This document shows positions 53,853 through 61,991 of a stretch of DNA of 64,000 nt, piece by piece (the stretch's first letter is position 1; each line of letters opens with the position of its first letter). Where the stretch lies: positions 1 through 64,000 of the forward strand of contig JAKATU010000035.1 in NCBI GenBank assembly GCA_021818585.1, given 5' to 3'. This DNA comes from Acidobacteriota bacterium. GTDB lineage: Bacteria > Acidobacteriota > Terriglobia > Terriglobales > Acidobacteriaceae. The notes below the pieces were generated by a model. That model had not been told where the DNA came from and made no database searches. It worked only from the letters and a program-made list of their open reading frames with translations. The translations under genes were made by a program, and so were the position numbers.

Positions 53853-54221
53853 TCAATGATGAGCCCAGACCTTATATCCGGTCACATGCCCGGTCGAATC
53901 CTTCACAGCCACAACCCGGTCCACCGTCACTGAGCCTGAAATCTCTCGCACAGCCTCAGCCAGTTGTGGCTGTACAAAATTGGATGGGCCAGCTGTGACC
54001 CGCGATGCGGGAATATCGAAGACCAGCGAGCCGTTCGCCTGCGCGTGTACCACAATGCTCCGCCGCGTCTGCTGCGGAAGCTGCGGCTGATCCCCGTAGT
54101 GCCAAAGGTGCGGAGTCACAAAGATGAACGCAAGAATGAGCGTCACCATGATGTCGTACGGAATGCTGCCGCGCTCATACGTCCAGAACACGTAGCTCTT
54201 CAGGGTGCGTCCCAGTCCCAC
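53853..54221 (-). CDS. small membrane-anchored periplasmic protein, unknown function
   Basis: 122 residues. A short cytoplasmic start (KSYVFWTYERGSIPYD) leads into one helix IMVTLILAFIFVTPHLW, then a soluble part rich in Val with a repeated beta pattern (RRSIVVHAQANGSLVFDIPA, SGSVTVDRVVAVKDSTGHV). It starts one base after the serS stop and ends 22 bases before the LolA-like gene, so it is translated from the same transcript. No family recognised; the periplasmic placement is inferred from the positive-inside rule. Confidence 0.7.
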   Translation of the reverse strand: MGLGRTLKSYVFWTYERGSIPYDIMVTLILAFIFVTPHLWHYGDQPQLPQQTRRSIVVHAQANGSLVFDIPASRVTAGPSNFVQPQLAEAVREISGSVTVDRVVAVKDSTGHVTGYKVWAHH

Positions 54222-54222
54222 G

Positions 54223-55551
54223 TTACTTCACTCCTTGTGCGGCGTTCCGCGGTTCAATCACGTCAGTTCCCATGTACGGAATCAGTGCATCCGGCACGCG
54301 CACCGAACCATCCGCCTGCTGATAATTCTCCAGAATCGCCAGCCACGTCCGGCCAACCGCCAGACCGCTGCCGTTCAGCGTATGCACAAAGACTGACTTC
54401 GACTGCCCCTTCGGCCGATAGCGAATCCCCGCCCGCCGCGCCTGAAATGCGTCGTAGTTCGAGCACGAAGAAATCTCCCGGTAAATTTGTTGCCCCGGCA
54501 GCCAAACTTCCAGGTCATACGTCTTCGCCGAACCAAATCCCATGTCCCCGGTGCAAAGCAGCATCCGGCGGTAAGGCAGCTCCAGCCGCTCCAGCACCGT
54601 TTCAGCGTTGCGCGTCAGCGCCTCGTGCTCCGCCGCGCTGTCCTCCGGCCGGGCAAACTTCACCAGCTCCACCTTCTGGAACTGATGCTGCCGGATAATT
54701 CCCCGCACGTCTTTGCCATACGAACCCGCCTCAGACCGGAAACAAGGCGTATGCGCCACCAGCGACGTCGTCAACTGGTTGTCCTCCAGCGTCTCGTTCG
54801 CAAACAGATTCGTCACCGGCACCTCAGCCGTAGGAATCAGCCAGTGGTCATTCTCCCGATACGCATCCGCATGGTAAGCCTCGCCGTCCTCGCACCGGAA
54901 CAGATCCTCGGCAAACTTCGGCAACTGCCCGGTCCCAAACATCGACCGGCTGTTCACCATAAAAGGCGGCAATACTTCCGTGTAGCCGTGCTCGCGCGTG
55001 TGCATGTCCAGCATGAACTGCGCCAGTGCCCGCTCCAGCCGCGCACCCGCACCCCAATAAACCGCAAACCGTGCGCCGGAAATCTTCGCGGCGCGTCCCA
55101 GGTCCAGAATCCCGAGCTGCTCGCCAATCTCCCAGTGCGACCTGGGAGCAAAATCAAACTCCTTCGGCTGCCCCCAGCGCTTCACTTCCACGTTGTCGTC
55201 CGCGCTCGTTCCCACCGGCACATCGTCATACGGCAGGTTCGGAACCCGCGTCATCCGCTCACGCAGCAGGTCTTCGTTCGACGCGCTGTCCAGCTCATCA
55301 ATCCGCGCCTTCAGTTGCTTCGTCTCTTCCATCAGCGCCGACGCGTCCTGACCCTCGCGCCGCAAACGCGCAATTTCATCACTCAGTTTCTTGCGTGCCG
55401 CCTTCAGGCCTTCGGCTTCGGTAATCCGTTCACGCCGCTCCTGATCAATCGAGCGAAAATCCGCCAGCACATCAGCGGCATTTCCGCCGCGAGTGCGCAG
55501 TTTGGACTCCACCACCTCCAGGTTGGCGCGAACAAAAGCTAAATCAAGCAT
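54223..55551 (-). CDS. serS: seryl-tRNA synthetase
   Basis: Class II synthetase charging tRNA-Ser and tRNA-Sec. 442 residues. The N-terminal antiparallel coiled-coil arm (about 25-105, [19 protein letters not shown] to [11 protein letters not shown]) binds the long variable arm of tRNA. The catalytic domain has [13 protein letters not shown], motif 2 in [20 protein letters not shown] and motif 3 in [19 protein letters not shown]. It is embedded in a run of minus-strand envelope genes with very short gaps. Confidence 0.97.
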   Translation of the reverse strand: MLDLAFVRANLEVVESKLRTRGGNAADVLADFRSIDQERRERITEAEGLKAARKKLSDEIARLRREGQDASALMEETKQLKARIDELDSASNEDLLRERMTRVPNLPYDDVPVGTSADDNVEVKRWGQPKEFDFAPRSHWEIGEQLGILDLGRAAKISGARFAVYWGAGARLERALAQFMLDMHTREHGYTEVLPPFMVNSRSMFGTGQLPKFAEDLFRCEDGEAYHADAYRENDHWLIPTAEVPVTNLFANETLEDNQLTTSLVAHTPCFRSEAGSYGKDVRGIIRQHQFQKVELVKFARPEDSAAEHEALTRNAETVLERLELPYRRMLLCTGDMGFGSAKTYDLEVWLPGQQIYREISSCSNYDAFQARRAGIRYRPKGQSKSVFVHTLNGSGLAVGRTWLAILENYQQADGSVRVPDALIPYMGTDVIEPRNAAQGVK

Positions 55552-55600
55552 GCATTTAGCTTACTAGAGCAGGGCCCCGCTGCGCTGCCAGCCCAACATC

Positions 55601-56161
55601 TCACTCTGCGCTAGTAATTTCAGGGAAAAACCGGCGATCTGCGTCAAAACCGGCAATCTGCGCCCAGATGCTGTTCGGAAACGCCCCCACAAACAGGTCA
55701 TAATTGCGCAGGCTCTCGTTATAGCGGCTTCTATCCTGCTCAATTCGCCTTTGCATCCTCCGAAGCCTCTTCCGAGCAGTCTCAAACTGAGCATCGCTTT
55801 GCACCTGCGGATCGCTCACTCCCATCGCAATCACAGCTTTCAGGGCTTCATCCAGCGCCCGGCTGGCCCCCGTGGCAGCCTTTGGATCGCGTGTCTGCAG
55901 CAACGTTCGCCGCGCGCTCGTCAGCACATCCAAAGCCATCTGGTTCGACTTCGCCACCGGAGCCGCAGCCGTTTCCAGTTGCGAACTCTCCGCAGCCCAG
56001 CGCTGCAAGGCTCCGTCCAGTTGCACCCACTGTTCCTGCGCCGCCGTCTGCAGCGACTCCATCTGGTACCGCGCGGAAATAAAGCTGCCATATACCAGCA
56101 ACCCCGCCATCACCACCACCACCGCTACTCCGGATGCAATCCAGAGACTCCGACGCATCAT
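55601..56161 (-). CDS. LemA-family protein
   Basis: 186 residues: one N-terminal helix (WIASGVAVVVVMAGLLVYG) and a long helical-bundle domain with QEQWVQLDGALQRWAAES, RRMQRRIEQDRSRYNESLRNYD and AFPNSIWAQIAGFDADRRFF, the last close to the LemA signature FPxxxxAxxxGF. LemA proteins pair with TPM/YgcG-domain proteins, and here the TPM gene is immediately upstream with an ATGA overlap. The biochemical role is unknown; membrane protein quality control has been proposed for some members. Confidence 0.88.
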   Translation of the reverse strand: MMRRSLWIASGVAVVVVMAGLLVYGSFISARYQMESLQTAAQEQWVQLDGALQRWAAESSQLETAAAPVAKSNQMALDVLTSARRTLLQTRDPKAATGASRALDEALKAVIAMGVSDPQVQSDAQFETARKRLRRMQRRIEQDRSRYNESLRNYDLFVGAFPNSIWAQIAGFDADRRFFPEITSAE

Positions 56162-56862
56162 TGGCGTTTTCTCCTCAATCCTTTTCGGAGCCTCCGGCGC
56201 AACCTGTCGCCCAGCTCAGACACATAAACCCATACCGCAAGCGATGCAAACAGTAGAATCGTTAGCCCCCAGGTCACTGGCCGAATCCAACGGTATTCAG
56301 CCGGAACCTTCGGCGGCGCACCCCACGGCAGTTGCAGATGCATCTTTACCCCGGCGCTGCTGGCCATTTGCGCGCCCAATTCATTCACAGCCAGCATCAT
56401 CGCACCATCAAAGTCGTTGTTCCGCAGCATCGGCACCATCTGCCCGTCAATCTTCGCTATCTCCGCCGGAGGCAATGCCCCCGCCAGCCCGCTCTCGACC
56501 GCAATCCAGCGCTGCCGCTGACTCACTGCAACAATCACCATCGCTTCCCGGTCACCCTGTCCCCAGTCCTGCTGCAAGGCAGTCGCGTACTGCTCAATCG
56601 GCTTCCCATCCGTCGAAGTCACGGTCACCACATCGATCCGATCGTGCGTCCTGCGCTCAATCTCACCGCACAGCTGGTCCAGTCGCTCAATCCTCCTGGC
56701 CGACATCACATGGGCAAAATCACTCACATAGCCCACACGCTTCGGAAGCTTCACCGCTCCCTGCGCCCAAACAGGAAAAGCCGCCCACACCAGCAGCAAA
56801 AGCACCCGCAAATCCACCCTCAGGCCCCGCACCATCGCATTGTTCCCATTCGTCATCCGCAA
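56158..56862 (-). CDS. TPM-domain (YgcG-like) membrane protein
   Basis: 234 residues. Signal or anchor helix LRVLLLLVWAAFPVWAQGA, then a TPM (Psb32/YgcG) domain: VGYVSDFAHVMSARRIERLD, TVTSTDGKPIEQYATALQQ, REAMVIVAVSQRQRWIAVESG. A C-terminal helix (WGLTILLFASLAVWVYVSEL) and an Arg/Lys-rich tail follow, so the domain faces the periplasm. It heads the LemA-serS operon and overlaps LemA by four bases. In plants the domain assists photosystem II repair; in bacteria its role is unclear. Confidence 0.87.
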   Translation of the reverse strand: MRMTNGNNAMVRGLRVDLRVLLLLVWAAFPVWAQGAVKLPKRVGYVSDFAHVMSARRIERLDQLCGEIERRTHDRIDVVTVTSTDGKPIEQYATALQQDWGQGDREAMVIVAVSQRQRWIAVESGLAGALPPAEIAKIDGQMVPMLRNNDFDGAMMLAVNELGAQMASSAGVKMHLQLPWGAPPKVPAEYRWIRPVTWGLTILLFASLAVWVYVSELGDRLRRRLRKGLRRKRQ

Positions 56863-56938
56863 CTGCGCTCATTCTATCGAAATGCCAATTGCGGCTGCCC
56901 TCGGCTCCAATGTCCTAAACTGACTGGACGAGGCCCGA

Positions 56939-57625
56939 ATGAACTCCATCACTCCAAGACTCCAATGCATCGACGTCTCGCACCACTCGCCCCCGCCCGA
57001 ATCCCGGCCCATCCTCCACAATATCCGCTTCCATATCCTCCCCGGTGAAACCCTCGCCGTCACAGGCCCCAGCGGAGCGGGCAAGAGCACCCTCCTTCGC
57101 CTGCTCAATCGCCTGCAGGAACCCTCCTCCGGCACTATCCAACTCAACGGCCAGGACACGCAAACCCTCCCGCCCGCCGACCTGCGCCGCCGCATCGGGC
57201 TCGTCATGCAGCGCCCCTACCTGTTCCCCGGTACCGTCGCCGCCAACATCGCCTTTGGCCCGGTGCAACACGCCATCCACCTCGAACCCACCCGGATCGA
57301 CTCCATGCTCGAAGAGGTCGGCCTGCCCGGCTATGCCTCCCGCGAAGCGGCCACGCTCTCCGGCGGAGAAGCCCAGCGCGTCTCACTCGTCCGCACCCTC
57401 GCCAATCAGCCCGAGCTTCTGCTCCTCGACGAACCCACCTCCGCCCTCGACGCCGCCAACCGCCAGTCCGTCGAAGAGCTCATCCTCCGCCTCATCCGCG
57501 AACATCACCTCACCTGCATCTGGGTCACCCACAATCCGGAGCAGGCCAGCCTCGCCGACCGCATCCTCCACATCGAAGCCGGTAAGGTCGCCGCCATCGG
57601 CAAGCCGCAGGAGATCCTCCCATGA
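56939..57625 (+). CDS. fetA: ABC transporter ATP-binding protein, FetA-like
   Basis: 228 residues. Walker A GPSGAGKSTLL near 40, Q-loop region VMQRPYLFPGTVA, signature LSGGEAQRVSL, Walker B LLLLDEPTSALD and the switch VTHNPEQ. Its stop overlaps the start of a UPF0014 permease (ATGA), the arrangement of E. coli fetAB (ybbLM), which is associated with iron homeostasis and peroxide resistance. The neighbour decides the FetA call; the ATPase alone could serve other small transporters. Confidence 0.88.
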   Translation: MNSITPRLQCIDVSHHSPPPESRPILHNIRFHILPGETLAVTGPSGAGKSTLLRLLNRLQEPSSGTIQLNGQDTQTLPPADLRRRIGLVMQRPYLFPGTVAANIAFGPVQHAIHLEPTRIDSMLEEVGLPGYASREAATLSGGEAQRVSLVRTLANQPELLLLDEPTSALDAANRQSVEELILRLIREHHLTCIWVTHNPEQASLADRILHIEAGKVAAIGKPQEILP

Positions 57626-58419
57626 TCGCCGCCTACGCCTGGCCGGCCTGGCTCACGCCCGAACTCCGCACCGGAATCCTCCAGTGCCTCATCGCCGGCC
57701 TCGCCGCGCTCTTCGTCATGTTTCTGGCCCGCAAACAGGCGCCCGGCCTCCTGCGGGAAATCCCCTGGGCAGAGTTCCGCGGCCTGCTCCAGATCGTCGT
57801 CGTCGGCCTTATCCTCGCCTGGCTGCTCCACGGCCCGCGCTGGACCAGCATCCTAGTCCTCACCGCCATGACCATCGCCGCCGCCAGCATCGTCCGCCAG
57901 CGCGCCCGCAAATTCCCCCGCGCCTTTACCCTCGCGCTCGCCGGAATCGCGGCCGGCGCCGGCTCCATCCTCTGTCTCATGGCCCTCACCGGCGTCACCC
58001 CGGTTAAAATCGCCATCCTCATCCCCGTCGGCAGCATGGTCATCGCCAACACCATGAACACGCAGGCGCTCTTCCTCGACCGTCTTCACGGCGAAGTCGC
58101 CGCCCATAAAGGCGAAATCGAATCCGCCCTGTCTCTCGGAGCCTCGGCGCAAACCGCCCTCACGCCCTATCGCGCCGCCGCCTTCCGCGCCAGCCTCATC
58201 CCGGCGCTCAACAACATGCGCTCGCTCGGCATCGTCTGGATACCCGGCATCATGGCAGGCATGGTCCTCTCGGGATCCTCACCCATTTACGCGGCCCTCT
58301 ATCAGTTTGTGGTCATTGCCACCATCTTCGCCGCCGCAGCGCTCACCTGCCTGGTCACCAGCCGCCTGGTCCTCAGGCGGCTGTTCTCCAGCTACGACCA
58401 GCTTATGCTGCGGAGTTAG
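57622..58419 (+). CDS. fetB: UPF0014 family permease, FetB-like
   Basis: 265 residues with six to seven hydrophobic helices. The family core TPVKIAILIPVGSMVIANTMNT is present, as is ALSLGASAQTALTPYRAAAFRASLIPALNNMRSLGIVWIPGIMAGM, with its coupling-helix Glu/Ala pattern. E. coli FetB is a putative iron exporter. It is coupled to fetA. Its 3' end overlaps the convergent VKOR gene by 17 bases. Confidence 0.9.
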   Translation: MIAAYAWPAWLTPELRTGILQCLIAGLAALFVMFLARKQAPGLLREIPWAEFRGLLQIVVVGLILAWLLHGPRWTSILVLTAMTIAAASIVRQRARKFPRAFTLALAGIAAGAGSILCLMALTGVTPVKIAILIPVGSMVIANTMNTQALFLDRLHGEVAAHKGEIESALSLGASAQTALTPYRAAAFRASLIPALNNMRSLGIVWIPGIMAGMVLSGSSPIYAALYQFVVIATIFAAAALTCLVTSRLVLRRLFSSYDQLMLRS

Positions 58420-58834
58420 CCGGTTCCGACGGCTTCCGGCACCGGCACGTAAACCACCAGCCAATCGCCAAAGCCGTCATCACTGCGATAACCCCCTGCG
58501 AAATCACGCAGTACAGGCACCACATGTGCAGCACTTCCGCCTCAATATAGGTAAAGTGCAGCGCAATCCCTAGCGCGATGATCGAAAGCGCCATAAACTG
58601 CAGCCGCCTCCGCAGCCACGCCACCACCCCAAGCAGCGTATAGCCCAGAATCCCGATCAACGCCACCGGAACGCCCAGAACCATCGCATACCGGCTATGG
58701 TTCACCAGCCCGCAGCTCCAGCGCGAGTTAATGTCGCAGGGCAGATAAAGGTAGTCCTTCGAGTAATGCGCATGCAGCGCAAACGCCGAAACAACCACTC
58801 CAGCCACCGCCAGAGCCGCCAGTAAGTAACGCAT
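58403..58834 (-). CDS. vitamin K epoxide reductase (VKOR) family protein
   Basis: 143 residues and four membrane helices. Catalytic cysteines are visible: Cys33 and Cys41 in the first loop (LPCDINSRWSCGLV), and Cys106-Cys109 (WCLYC) in the active site near the quinone. Bacterial VKOR replaces DsbB, reoxidising DsbA-like proteins with electrons passed to quinone. The divergent neighbour is an exported thioredoxin-fold protein, consistent with a disulfide-forming pair. A Cys-containing C-terminal tail (FTCRCRKPS) is unusual. Confidence 0.92.
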   Translation of the reverse strand: MRYLLAALAVAGVVVSAFALHAHYSKDYLYLPCDINSRWSCGLVNHSRYAMVLGVPVALIGILGYTLLGVVAWLRRRLQFMALSIIALGIALHFTYIEAEVLHMWCLYCVISQGVIAVMTALAIGWWFTCRCRKPSEPANSAA

Positions 58835-58914
58835 AAACTTTCTCCTGTGCTTTACGTCAAAACTTATACGAAGTTTCCAGCATATTCCAGATTGGCAGGT
58901 CTACGCGATACCAT

Positions 58915-59556
58915 ATGTTCATGTTGCGAACTCGCCTTTACAAGGCCCTCCTCATTCCCGTCCTGTTGAGCACGACTCTCGCCTTCGCCCAGTTCGAGAA
59001 CCCCATTCAGGTTCGCGACGCTTCCATCCTCAAGCCGCCTCCGGGCGCCAAAATCGCCATCGTCGAGTTTCAGGATCTCGAGTGCCCCGTCTGCGGCCAC
59101 GACAACCCCATCATCAAAGCCGCCGTGGACAAATACCATGTGGCGTGGATTCACTATGACTTCCCGCTTCCGCAGCACAACTGGGCCTTTCAGGCAGCCG
59201 TCTACGCCCAGTGGCTCACCGCTAAAAACATCCAGTTGGCCGATCAATACCGCAATTTCATCTATGACAACCAGCCCCAGATTGAAACCAATGCAGACCT
59301 GCGCCACTGGACCGCGAAATTCGTCAAAATGCACGGGATGGCTCTACCCTTTGTGGTCGACCCACAGGGTACCTACGCAGCCAAAGTGAAAGCCGATCAG
59401 GCCCTCGGGGACCGCATGGGCGTCCACTACACGCCCACCGTCTGGGTCGTCACCAACGACTACAAAAACGGCAAAAACTACGCCCAAGTCACTAACTTCA
59501 ACGATCTCTACACCATGCTCGACCGCGCCGAGGCTGAAGTCGGAAACCAGAAATAG
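58915..59556 (+). CDS. exported DsbA-like thioredoxin-fold protein
   Basis: 213 residues, signal peptide LLIPVLLSTTLAFAQ. The thioredoxin-fold domain begins AKIAIVEFQDLECPVCGHDNP; active site Cys57-Pro-Val-Cys60. The cis-proline loop is HYTPTVWVV. The helical insertion (DKYHVAWIHYDFPLPQHNWA) is of DsbA type. It probably introduces disulfides in the periplasm and is reoxidised by the VKOR encoded divergently 80 bases away. ATG at 58921 is an alternative start. Confidence 0.9.
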   Translation: MFMLRTRLYKALLIPVLLSTTLAFAQFENPIQVRDASILKPPPGAKIAIVEFQDLECPVCGHDNPIIKAAVDKYHVAWIHYDFPLPQHNWAFQAAVYAQWLTAKNIQLADQYRNFIYDNQPQIETNADLRHWTAKFVKMHGMALPFVVDPQGTYAAKVKADQALGDRMGVHYTPTVWVVTNDYKNGKNYAQVTNFNDLYTMLDRAEAEVGNQK

Positions 59557-59574
59557 AACCACCCCCATCGATCC

Positions 59575-59608
59575 AAAAGCCGCGCCCCGAGGGACGCGGC
59601 TTTTACTT
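59575..59608 (+). terminator. rho-independent terminator of the DsbA-like gene
   Basis: A 10-bp perfect stem AAAAGCCGCG/CGCGGCTTTT with a 10-base loop ends in four T then ACTT. Confidence 0.82.
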
Positions 59609-59623
59609 GCCTCTAAAAAACTA

Positions 59624-60310
59624 TCAGATGCCCGCCTCGCCCATCAGCACCTTGCAGGTATGCCGCCAGCGCACCAGTTCCGCGCGGTCGCCCAGCTTCA
59701 ACTGCTCCGCCGCCTCAGACAAGGTAATCCGCCGCGTATAAAGCTCGTCTGTCACGCGATCCGCCACGTCCGGCAGATACAGCGCCTTGCCGCCCTGCTG
59801 GCTGATCGCATCCCGCAGAATGCTCTTGTCGAACAGCTCGAACTTGCGCTCGTCGCCAAAGTACCCATTCCGCACGACATGCACCACATGCGCCGGATGC
59901 TTCATCACCTCCAGGTACTCGTTCAGCAACTCCAGGCTGTCCCGCTGCCGATTGATCACCCACAGCGTAATCAGTGGTCGATCCAGCTCCGTCAGCGAAT
60001 CCAGCAGCAAAGACCCATGCTGCCGCACCGCGTCGTTGTTCCGCGCGGGCGTGTTCACCACAATCGCCTTGTACGGATGCGCATCCGCCACGTTGATCAT
60101 CTGGATCCAGCCATCCACCGTGTCCAGATCGACAATCTCACTCTCCACCGACCGGTTATATGACTTCCAAACATCCGGATTCGTCCTATCCGCCTCAAGC
60201 AGACGCAGGTTGCGCTGCTCCGCCGTCAGGTAATCGACCACCGCCATCGACGTAATCGACTACCCCACGCCGCCCTTGCTTCCACTCACAAACACAATTG
60301 GTTGGTTCAT
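59624..60310 (-). pseudogene. ParA/MinD-like P-loop ATPase gene with amber codon at the Walker A lysine
   Basis: From ATG 60310 the frame reads MNQPIVFVSGSKGGVG, then TAG (60262-60260), then SITSMAVVDYL and continues to 59624. The consensus deviant Walker A of ParA-type ATPases is KGGxGKT/S, so TAG stands exactly where the catalytic lysine (AAG or AAA) belongs; AAG to TAG is a single change. The rest (about 212 residues: LRLLEADRTNPDVWKSYN, ITLWVINRQRDSLELLNEYL, DRVTDELYTRRITLSEAAEQ) is intact, resembling MobD/CobQ-type proteins of plasmids and conjugative elements. ATG 60247 could restart but would lack the P-loop. Confidence 0.8.
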
Positions 60311-60324
60311 TGCGACTCATCCTA

Positions 60325-60349
60325 TTGATCCGGCCCTGAAGAGTGTGAC
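60325..60349. repeat. left terminal inverted repeat of the IS630 element
   Basis: It begins TTGATCCGGCCCTGAAGAGT and shares 20 of 25 positions, including an unbroken TGATCCGGCCC, with the opposite end. It touches the transposase stop codon (60350-60352). Confidence 0.88.
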
Positions 60350-61383
60350 CTATGCGGCATAGGCGACGTTCTTCTGTCCGAAGTAGCTTTCGACGCTGCC
60401 AGGCTGCTTCTGGATGCTGCGCAGGGCGCCGATGGCGGTGCGGGTCAGGGCGATCTTGTTTCTGGCGGGAGCAGCTTTGGTCACATGCTGCTTCCAGTCA
60501 GCGTTGAGCATCTCATCCGGGTTCAGTTCCGGCGAGTAGCTGGCAGATAGAAAACCTCGATCTTGTCTGCATTTTCCTTGAGCCATTTCTTGACGGTCTT
60601 CCAATGATGCACCCGCAGGTTATCCAGGATCAGGAAAACTCTCTTTTGCCGTCCGTGCACAAGCCGCTTCGTGAAGCCAATCATGATCTTCGCGTTCAGC
60701 ACTCCGGAAAAGACCTTCCAGCGCATCTGCCCCTTGTTGGTCACCGTCGAAATCACGCTCAGCCTGGAACGATTGGCGTTGGCCAGCACGATGGGAGTCT
60801 TTCCCTTCCGCGCATAACCGCGGCCACGCACATCATCCGAGCGCAGCCCTGCCGCGTCGCCCCATTGAATCTCCGCGCCTTCCTGTTTGGCCTGCGCAGC
60901 GATCTTCGGGTACTGCTCGTTCACCCACTTCGCGACCGCCTCGGGTGACTGCTCATAGGCTTTCTTCAGCGACCGCTGCGGTGTGAATCCCCACCGCTTC
61001 AAATACTTGCCCATGTTGCGCACGGTCAGACGTACGCCGTACACCGCCTCGATCAACTCGCTTACCGCCTGCCGCGTCCACAGGGCGTAAGTCAGCTTCA
61101 ACTGATCCGGCGTGCGCTCCTGAATCAGTTGCTGAATCTTCTTCTCTTGCTCGGCGCTCAACATCCGTCCCGAACCTTGCGGCCTGCCGACAATCGGAAT
61201 CGCCACCGCTTTCCAGCCGCCGCGCTCGTAGGCCTGCAGGGCGCGGATCACCGCCGATCGACCCAACTCGCACTGCGCCACAGTCTCGGCGATCGTCGCT
61301 CCGCTAAGACGCAACTTCACAGCGCGACGACGACGCTCATTCAAGACCACTCTCGGAAGGCGATGCGCCTCGGTCTTCTCCAT
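60350..61383 (-). pseudogene. IS630-family transposase, one-base frameshift near the C-terminus
   Basis: The start is taken at MEKTEAHRLPRVVL. A helix-turn-helix (LRLSGATIAETVAQCELGRS) is followed by the DDE domain with first Asp in IQWGDAAGLRSDD and second in LILDNLRVHHWKTVKKW. Frame one ends EVFYLPATRRN; the third motif YSPELNPDEMLNADW lies in the next frame. One base is missing near 60536-60545 (LPA then YSPELN); with it the protein would be about 345 residues. Members that frameshift naturally use A-rich slippery sites, not this one, so the copy is probably inactive or carries a sequencing error. Confidence 0.85.
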
Positions 61384-61412
61384 ATTTGTGTGACGATTCA
61401 CAGTAACAAAAA

Positions 61413-61437
61413 GTCTCACTCATTCGGGCCGGATCAG
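61413..61437. repeat. right terminal inverted repeat of the IS630 element
   Basis: Read from outside in (minus strand) it begins CTGATCCGGCCCGAATGAGT. Its second to fourth bases supply the TGA that now ends kdpC. Confidence 0.88.
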
Positions 61438-61991
61438 TAATGCATTTGATCGAGACTCATGTTCAAATCCAGCACGTTGACCCGCGGTTCCCCAAGAAGC
61501 CCGAATTGTCGCGGTGTGATGTGCTGAGCTATGAGTTTCCGGACAGCCACAAGAGGCAGGTGTCGAGCCTTGGCGACGCGAGGAGCCTGATAGTAAGCGG
61601 CGGCAGGCGTGATATCGGGATCAAGACCGGACGCAGACGCTGTAACAAGATCAACCGGAACCTTGGCCGTACCCACCTGCTCGGCAGCCACACGTTGCTC
61701 CACCTGCTGGATAAGGATACTGTTCGTCGGCGCAAGGTTCGAACCGCCTGAAGCCTCTGCATCGTAACCATCGCCCGCGGCGGATGGACGGCTATGAAAA
61801 TATCCAGGTCCACTGAAGTCTTGACCAATTAATTGCGAGCCAATCACCTGACCGTTACGCACAATCAGGCTGCCATTCGCCTGCTTTGGGAATATCCATT
61901 GCGCGAGTGCAGTAATCACTAGTGGATATGCAATACCGAGAAACACGGCAGAGATGATGGTGTAAAGCACAGCAGTCCGAAGTTGCTTCAT
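61434..61991 (-). CDS. kdpC: potassium-transporting ATPase subunit KdpC
   Basis: Small subunit that stabilises the KdpFABC high-affinity potassium pump. 185 residues, one N-terminal helix ([23 protein letters not shown]) and a periplasmic domain with family motifs [48 protein letters not shown] and the ending [13 protein letters not shown]. Its start overlaps the kdpB stop (ATGA). The final Tyr and the TGA come from the IS630 insertion; the ancestral end was one residue earlier with TAG. Function should be unaffected. Confidence 0.96.
   Translation of the reverse strand: MKQLRTAVLYTIISAVFLGIAYPLVITALAQWIFPKQANGSLIVRNGQVIGSQLIGQDFSGPGYFHSRPSAAGDGYDAEASGGSNLAPTNSILIQQVEQRVAAEQVGTAKVPVDLVTASASGLDPDITPAAAYYQAPRVAKARHLPLVAVRKLIAQHITPRQFGLLGEPRVNVLDLNMSLDQMHY

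Larger units (their letters stand above)
60325..61437 (-). mobile_element. IS630-family insertion sequence (1113 bp) with TA target duplication
   Basis: The terminal inverted repeats are TTGATCCGGCCCTGAAGAGT (left, from 60325) and CTGATCCGGCCCGAATGAGT (right, read inward from 61437), each about 25 bases. TA flanks both sides (60323-60324 and 61438-61439), the IS630/Tc1 hallmark. The single transposase gene fills the element on the minus strand. The right TA lies in the kdpC stop region. Excising the element restores kdpC ending QMH-TAG followed 11 bases later by the ATG of the ParA-like gene. Confidence 0.92.
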
